Source: Lineus longissimus
Taxonomy: Eukaryota > Nemertea > Pilidiophora > Heteronemertea > Lineidae
Direction of reading: 5' to 3'
Length of the DNA stretch: 64,000 bases
NCBI RefSeq assembly: GCF_910592395.1
Contig: NC_088310.1
Span: forward strand, 317,501-381,500
The notes under the pieces: generated by a model
The model's input: the letters and a program-made list of their open reading frames with translations, nothing else
The model's database searches: none
What the model was told of the DNA's origin: nothing
Position numbers and translations under genes: made by a program
Shown: positions 58,206 through 64,000 of the stretch, in pieces
Layout: every line of letters starts with the position of its first letter
How positions within the stretch are numbered: the stretch's first letter is position 1

Positions 58206-61200
58206 CGATAGCGTTTGGTGGTCTTATACTTGTAACTTGGCAGCTGGTCTTTTGGCCGCATGTCAGCTTAATGGCAATTTTATTTAACTAACTTGTTTTG
58301 AACAACAGGCCAGTGATCAAAAGTACATGTACATGTATCTAAGTTTTTTTTGTGACAAGTATCGTCAGAGTCACAAGCCAACACTAAAGACGTAAGTAAC
58401 TTGGTAAATATTGGTAAATTGACCAATGTAAGGCAACTGTAAGTAATCCTGCTTTTATGTGATTCAGCAATCACGCTTTTGTGTGATATAAGCAATCAGG
58501 ATAAAGCGTGACAAAGGAACAATCACGTTTTTTCGTGTTGGCCCCGGAGGAAAGGTCCTCAGGCTGGCGGCGGCAGCTGATATCTCAGTAGGTCTGGTCT
58601 GGTTGGGATCGCCAGTAGTCGTTCTCATGCTAAGTCCTTTATAGCACGAGGCTTTAGGCCACTTGGAACGATACAAAGGCCTGATGTGGGAGGATGAGCT
58701 GCTAACGAACGAACGGAGTCCATTTCTTTCGATTTTGAGCTTTTTCCCGAGCGTTCGTTCGTTTCACAGTTGACTACCAGATGGCATCGTTGCAGTGACA
58801 TGTTCTCCCAGCGGGACAAATTGTGACACTCATCGAGAACTCTTGAGGACATGATTCAGAATCAGTTCGCTCTTTGTTTATTTTTGGAACGCAGTATGGT
58901 ACCTGGGCTGGTCGCAACGTTACGATAAAGACTAGAGAGATAACACTGACATTAGCATCCGCCAAATTTGAACTATGTGGGCCCCTCGGTTCCCTTGTTA
59001 ATAGTCCAGTGTAACGTTTTTAATGTTCCTCAATCCTCAGTGATTCCATGCTTGAAGAAACTAGACCATTCCTTTCCAATAGATGACACAGAGACACACT
59101 TTTGATCATCTCTGGTGCTTCCGAAACAATGTGGCGACACACAGGCGGAAATGGACAATACTCAAAAACATACACCTGGCCGGGTTGTCTCACAAAAGGA
59201 TCTCTCAGTCCCTTTTAAAAACCGGTCCTCTCTCTGCATGAGATGGCGCACCTATAGCATCCTGGGTTATTGGATGCGGCATGCAGTGTGCACTTGGGAC
59301 GATGATCCCAATCACCATCACCTTGGCAGTCTAACTTGAAGCTTGTCTTCAGAGCTTAGCTGTGTGTAGAAGGGGGGGGGGGGGGGGCTAAACCTGCAGT
59401 GCACGATTGTGTTGAACTACGGCCCAATGACGCATTTTGCTCTTTCATTTCGAAGAAAATAACTGATACATGCATTAAATAAATATCCCAAGCTGAATGA
59501 AGTCTGTTGAAATATTGACGTCACTATGACGTCAGACCTCCAGAATAATTCTTCATTATATTGATATTTATCATATTTTATTCAACCAAATACGGTGAAA
59601 AACTAACTGCTCGTGATCATGTGAACGTATAAACTGAGGATTCATACAGCATGGTGTGAAACTGAATTGGAATGGCAAACCATGTACGTGATTGTCGAGC
59701 AATGAGCTGATGCTCATCAAACTAAAACACGGGTTTTACGTTAAACGACATTCTAACTCTTGCATCAAACTGTAACAGGGGTCCGTGTTGGTGTATGCAA
59801 CATGCGCCTCCGCTTTATCCAACATCAAAGACATGCGACGGGCGCACGCACCGAACTGATAGTTTAAAAGTTGTTTGATACTGTAAAATCGACCTGGAGC
59901 CGTCTCGACTTTCTCGACGGGAACGTGGCAATTCTTAATCAGTCAGTGTGATGGTCGGACACGTAAGGGTTACTGATCCTGGATACCCTTGTAGATTGGT
60001 CATTGTTTTTACATCCGAGTTGGCATGTCGATCAGCGAATGAAACATGTCAATTGTCAACGACAACCGGCCGGTCGTAGCTCCAATGCGTGTAAACGGTC
60101 TATCGAAGAGATGGTCGGACACTTCAGGGGGATAGCTAGTTTCAGGTTGGGCTGGTAGAGTGCTGCGTTGGTGTGACTATATACCATCTCGGTCCGACAC
60201 ATTCAGGGTGGGAGGCCCTGAAAGTAGAGTGCATTGATGATGAGCTGGTGGGTGTGTGCGTCACCGGGTAGGTGTGCCAACGTGTGTGTGTTGGTGTTGA
60301 TGATTGTACGAGGTACAATAGCTTGAGATAGCAGGTAACTGGGGACATGAAAATATTGTGTGCGGTGGTCCCACTGTGGCCAGTATCTCAAGCTACTCTA
60401 CCCCCAAACAATCGACCCCAGCAACTCGAGCCAAGTCCTCTTTCACTATCTCCGTACCCAGCAACTCCAGACCACACAGACGTTTCCAAGAATCTGTTGA
60501 TCACCCAGTAAATATTATGAATCTCCCAGGGCAATATAGCTCAATAAAAATCCATAATGGAAGTTCCTAGCTGTAAAATTGGGAAATCCCCACCTTACTT
60601 TCTACAGATTCGAAAGCTATAAATCACACTTTTTACGATCTTGATATTGAACTTCGAATGGAGAACACTTCAGAAGTAGATGGTATGTCTCTTCCTTAAC
60701 AAAGACGCGTCGGAAAATTTTGAAAGAAAAAAGGTATATGAAGACGTCATAAATCATTCTGATGCAATGCACTGGATTTTTTTATCCCGAGTGTTTCCTA
60801 TGACCTTCCTAGTTGCATGGTGAGATGGGCGTGCACATGAAGCGTTGAGGCTAGTTTTGAGAAGACCATCGCCAGCTGCAAAGAATTGTCCTTAGCTGGC
60901 ACTTGTTTGTATGAGGGCATGCTATCCAAATCCTATATACATGTGTATACGTCCCTCTTGCTTGAGGTCCTGGCCAACCTGTATGTCCAAGCACCAGAGA
61001 CCAACAGAACTAAGTAAGTCATTGGTTGAAAGTGGCAACTTCAGAATCTTGGAGTCCGATTATGGCTACCTTAGCGTATTTGGATGCCCCTCGTCTCCTA
61101 GGATGAAAGCATTGCTATGACTTCAATGCCAGTTGAACTGGAACTGAAACACAACTCAGCAGCTTTTCAATTGAAATAAACAATAGTACAACGTATTGTG

Positions 61201-62542
61201 GACTATTTTACTGTCTTATATTTATTTTTGGTGAAAACCAAGACAAAATATCAACCAATGAATATGTAGCCAATATAACTAGCAAAATTATTTACAAATT
61301 TGCAAATCTTCCATAATTGAAAATGTAGGCCCCCTGGAATAACCCTGTTTAAGTGTACATTGTAGAACTTTTCACATTGCTCAAAACACGAGTGACTTGA
61401 TAATGTAACTCCATGACTATCCAACAAGTGTTTTTAATCGACTTATTTCTGATGTGTGCATCGCATAAATTTATAATATTGTACTTGTCTCACGATATTG
61501 CACTTGTATGAGAAAATGAAGACTGGTTTTGCCCAAGCGGACTTACTTTTTTATTATTTTGTGCTTTCAATATTTCAACACGAACACAATAACCTTGCTG
61601 TCAGGATGTTCACGGTACAGGGAATAGTGACAATTTGTCAGAACAGAAACAGTAGCAGGGTTAATGCAATCAAAATAGAGTTCTTAAACTTTTATATGCA
61701 CTTTTGTCCAAAATGAGTAACTGAAAAACCCCCCTACTTTGGCTTCATAGCGTATGCTACTACTTCCCACGAATCCAATGTGATAAAAGCCTCATGTCTA
61801 CTACACTTAATGACTAATAATGACATTCCAACAAACATCAAAAGAAATACTATAAGAACTAAATATTCATACCACACCAGGTACCATGACCGACTACATC
61901 CACCAACCACTACATAAGATTATGTAGAGCCCAACATTGATTTCGAAATCACGTGATGAAGCTGAATAACACGTAACTGTTTCCTTTGAATGATCGCCCG
62001 GACATGAGTATGTTAAAACTGCATGGTACCAACCGTCACAATAGAGAACCTATGGTAAACCATGCTGATATCATACTTGTATTTAAACCGGATACTCGAC
62101 TGACCGGTCTTCAAAGTTTCTTGCTTGTTGGTGATGCTCTGTGAACAATCGACTTGTGAACGATACATGACAGGAGTGGTTTATGAGAAAGCTCGGACAG
62201 ACCAGTATAATGATAGCACATTCTAAACGTACACATGTATGCGTAGTTAAAGGCTATTCCCTACCAATGTGTGGTGATTCAACCCACTCTTATAGGTTTA
62301 CATCACTGATACAGATCAAACCTTTAGTTTTCTCATCTGATAAAATGTCTTACGAGTTCTTCAAAACTGCTTTTAGACAAGCCAGGAAATTTGACCAGGA
62401 TCTGAAGTGTTTGGCAGTCACTCAACTCAGACAATATAGCTGGAGATTAACTGAACTAAATCCGTGAATTCCAAATTCAATTTCAAAGATATTTTATTGC
62501 AAACACTGCCTCCGATTCTGTGAGGGGACTCATAGTAGTTGC
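58206..62542. other. Gene-poor interval
   Basis: 4.3 kb with only short, unconvincing open frames and a run of about 16 G at 59372-59387. No recognisable exon, RNA gene or further inverted-repeat element was seen. Confidence 0.4.
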
Positions 62543-62981
62543 GGTTCCACTACAGGAAAGTGCGGACTACATCCGAATTAGTTGTGATTCCATTACAGCT
62601 AGTCCGGACTAAACAAGTCCGGCTCTCACTAAGACCGGTCTTATTAAGTGCGGATAGGACAAGCGGATTTAAGCCGAACTTAGAATAGACCCGGATCTAA
62701 AGCAGAAATTACCTGTAATGGAACCGCATTAGTCCGGATTAAGATGAAGTTACTAAGTACGGCTACAGGTGGCGTGTCAATGTGAACGTATTGCACATGA
62801 GCGGAAGTGTTGGTTCTGTCAAAACAACACCTAACGCGCATAGAGTGGCGCCGCCTGTAGCCGTACCTGTTAACTTACCAATCCTGTAGTCGAACTGCAC
62901 CACATTCGTTAGTCCGGACTAAGCTAAGTTCGGACCTGATGCGGATGCGATAGAAACGGATCTAAACCCTGTAGTGGAACC
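62543..62981. mobile_element. MITE with GGTTCCACTACAGG ends
   Basis: 439 bp starting ggttccactacagg and ending cctgtagtggaacc, perfect 14-bp inverted ends. The inside is full of short palindromes (tagtccggacta) and of near-repeats of the end sequence, with no coding capacity. The target duplication could not be defined, so the superfamily is left open. Confidence 0.8.
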
Positions 62982-64000
62982 AAGACTAGTATTTTCAACA
63001 TTGAATCAGCACTGCAGTCAGGAGAAATTTGAACCGAATATCCAGACTTAGCATCTGGATACAAGTATACCTTGGTGATGGCATAACCGGATACAAAGTC
63101 TGGTAATGACACTTAGATCGTTCCAACTTCTGTTGACTGTGGTGTTGATTCAAAGGCCTTAAAGAAGTATAACCAGTACCTAAGGATATCGCCATACCGA
63201 CTAGGTACTAATCCTGTCTTACTAATGTCAAAAACGCTTCGCAGCCCAAATGAAGTAGGCATGTGGCTTTTCTTTTTTTATATCACATGCAGCAGCACAC
63301 CCATATTGGCCAAGTCACTCTCAGAAAAATCGCAAAATTCCGTTAATCTCCAGCGAAAACAAATCTGATTATTTCCTGGTACTGTCCACACACCTCCATG
63401 TCGCCCTGGAGACATGTCTTTCCACCATCTTCTCTCGGGAATGGTTTCACACTCTCTATGAGGGCACCCATCACCCCATGGTGTCTAGTGAGCCCTCTTC
63501 TACCACTACTCTCTCTTGCCAATATGACATTGCTCCAATGGTTCAAGACTGGACCAGCTCACCGTTGATCATGAAATCATCAAACATCTGCAAAAAAAAA
63601 ACGTTGGATATTTTCAATCACCAATTTTAGAGCAAATGAAAACTGATGCGGTCGTTCTTCTACTACACCAGTTTAGTAGCAGTAGTCGGGATACGAGACA
63701 ACCTGGAAAGGGAACTTTAGTCAGATATGAAATACTGGAACATCATCAAATTGTCTGTGGCAATCTTCACTGCATCGACTGCTGCCAAACAGGATTTCCC
63801 AACTAAAAACCTGGATGTTAAGATTAGAAAAAGTGATAGGGTAACTTTTCCACTTGGGTTTTGGCCAGGGAATTCATTTGGCAAGATAGAAAGGACTGGA
63901 AAGTTACAAAACGAAAGATCCACTTAACCTTTCACATTGTGCAAAACTGCCAGGGTAATTCTGAACTACCCTGGATACCTTAGTAGGACAATTTGAATAT
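62982..64000. other. Right edge of window, unassigned
   Basis: Short open frames on the minus strand at 63343-63546 and 63717-63923 have plausible nearby splice sites but match nothing recognised. They could be exons of a gene that begins beyond the window. Confidence 0.3.

Noticed and set aside
63343-63546. Minus-strand frame with a possible donor gtgtgt and acceptor gtccag
   Set aside because: Splice signals alone are weak evidence and the peptide was not recognised; left as unassigned edge sequence.

Overview
The window reads as nuclear DNA of a marine invertebrate animal. Genes are split by short GT-AG introns (tens of bases to about 2 kb), both strands are used, and the gaps are filled with small inverted-repeat transposons, minisatellite arrays, tRNA-derived repeats and long G/C homopolymer runs. 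The gene content (acid phosphatase type 7, PTS1-tailed acyl-CoA oxidase, ANGEL nuclease, BarH/CG11085-type homeobox, paired class A GPCRs) fits a lophotrochozoan best, but amphioxus or another deuterostome cannot be excluded from the sequence alone. All splice models below were built by hand from reading frame, GT-AG signals, phase and family similarity. There is no transcript evidence.

Layout, left to right. 190-8722 (+): two tandem purple acid phosphatase (ACP7-like) genes. The first is cut by the window edge; the second is complete and carries a duplicated exon pair plus a dead copy of another exon. 9390-10722 (-): a short single-domain L-asparaginase. 11725-14913 (-): an intronless class II alpha-mannosidase. 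15.6-19.5 kb: repeats and a calmodulin-like pseudogene. 19.8-21.3 kb: a 59-bp minisatellite that stops 80 bp short of the next gene. 21385-28933 (-): a complete 14-exon peroxisomal acyl-CoA oxidase ending in SKL. 30314-32707 (-): an SLC46-type transporter. 34929-37105 (+) and 43276-45652 (-): two paralogous class A GPCRs with matching intron positions, flanking a three-exon homeobox gene (40750-43114, +) whose first exon encodes an eh1 repressor motif. 48393-51181 (-): an ANGEL-type nuclease. 51.4-64 kb: almost entirely repeats, including a composite element that joins a 56-bp palindromic array to a 68-bp minisatellite and occurs twice, plus fragments of a retroelement and a sulfatase.

The genes do not form a pathway. 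Several act in the endomembrane system or peroxisome (acid phosphatase, mannosidase, acyl-CoA oxidase), but this looks like ordinary metazoan neighbourhood. The points most worth follow-up are the duplicated phosphatase exon, the patchwork identity between the two phosphatase genes, the composite tandem-repeat element, the GTTCACGT-ended MITE family, and the homeobox gene between the GPCR paralogues.
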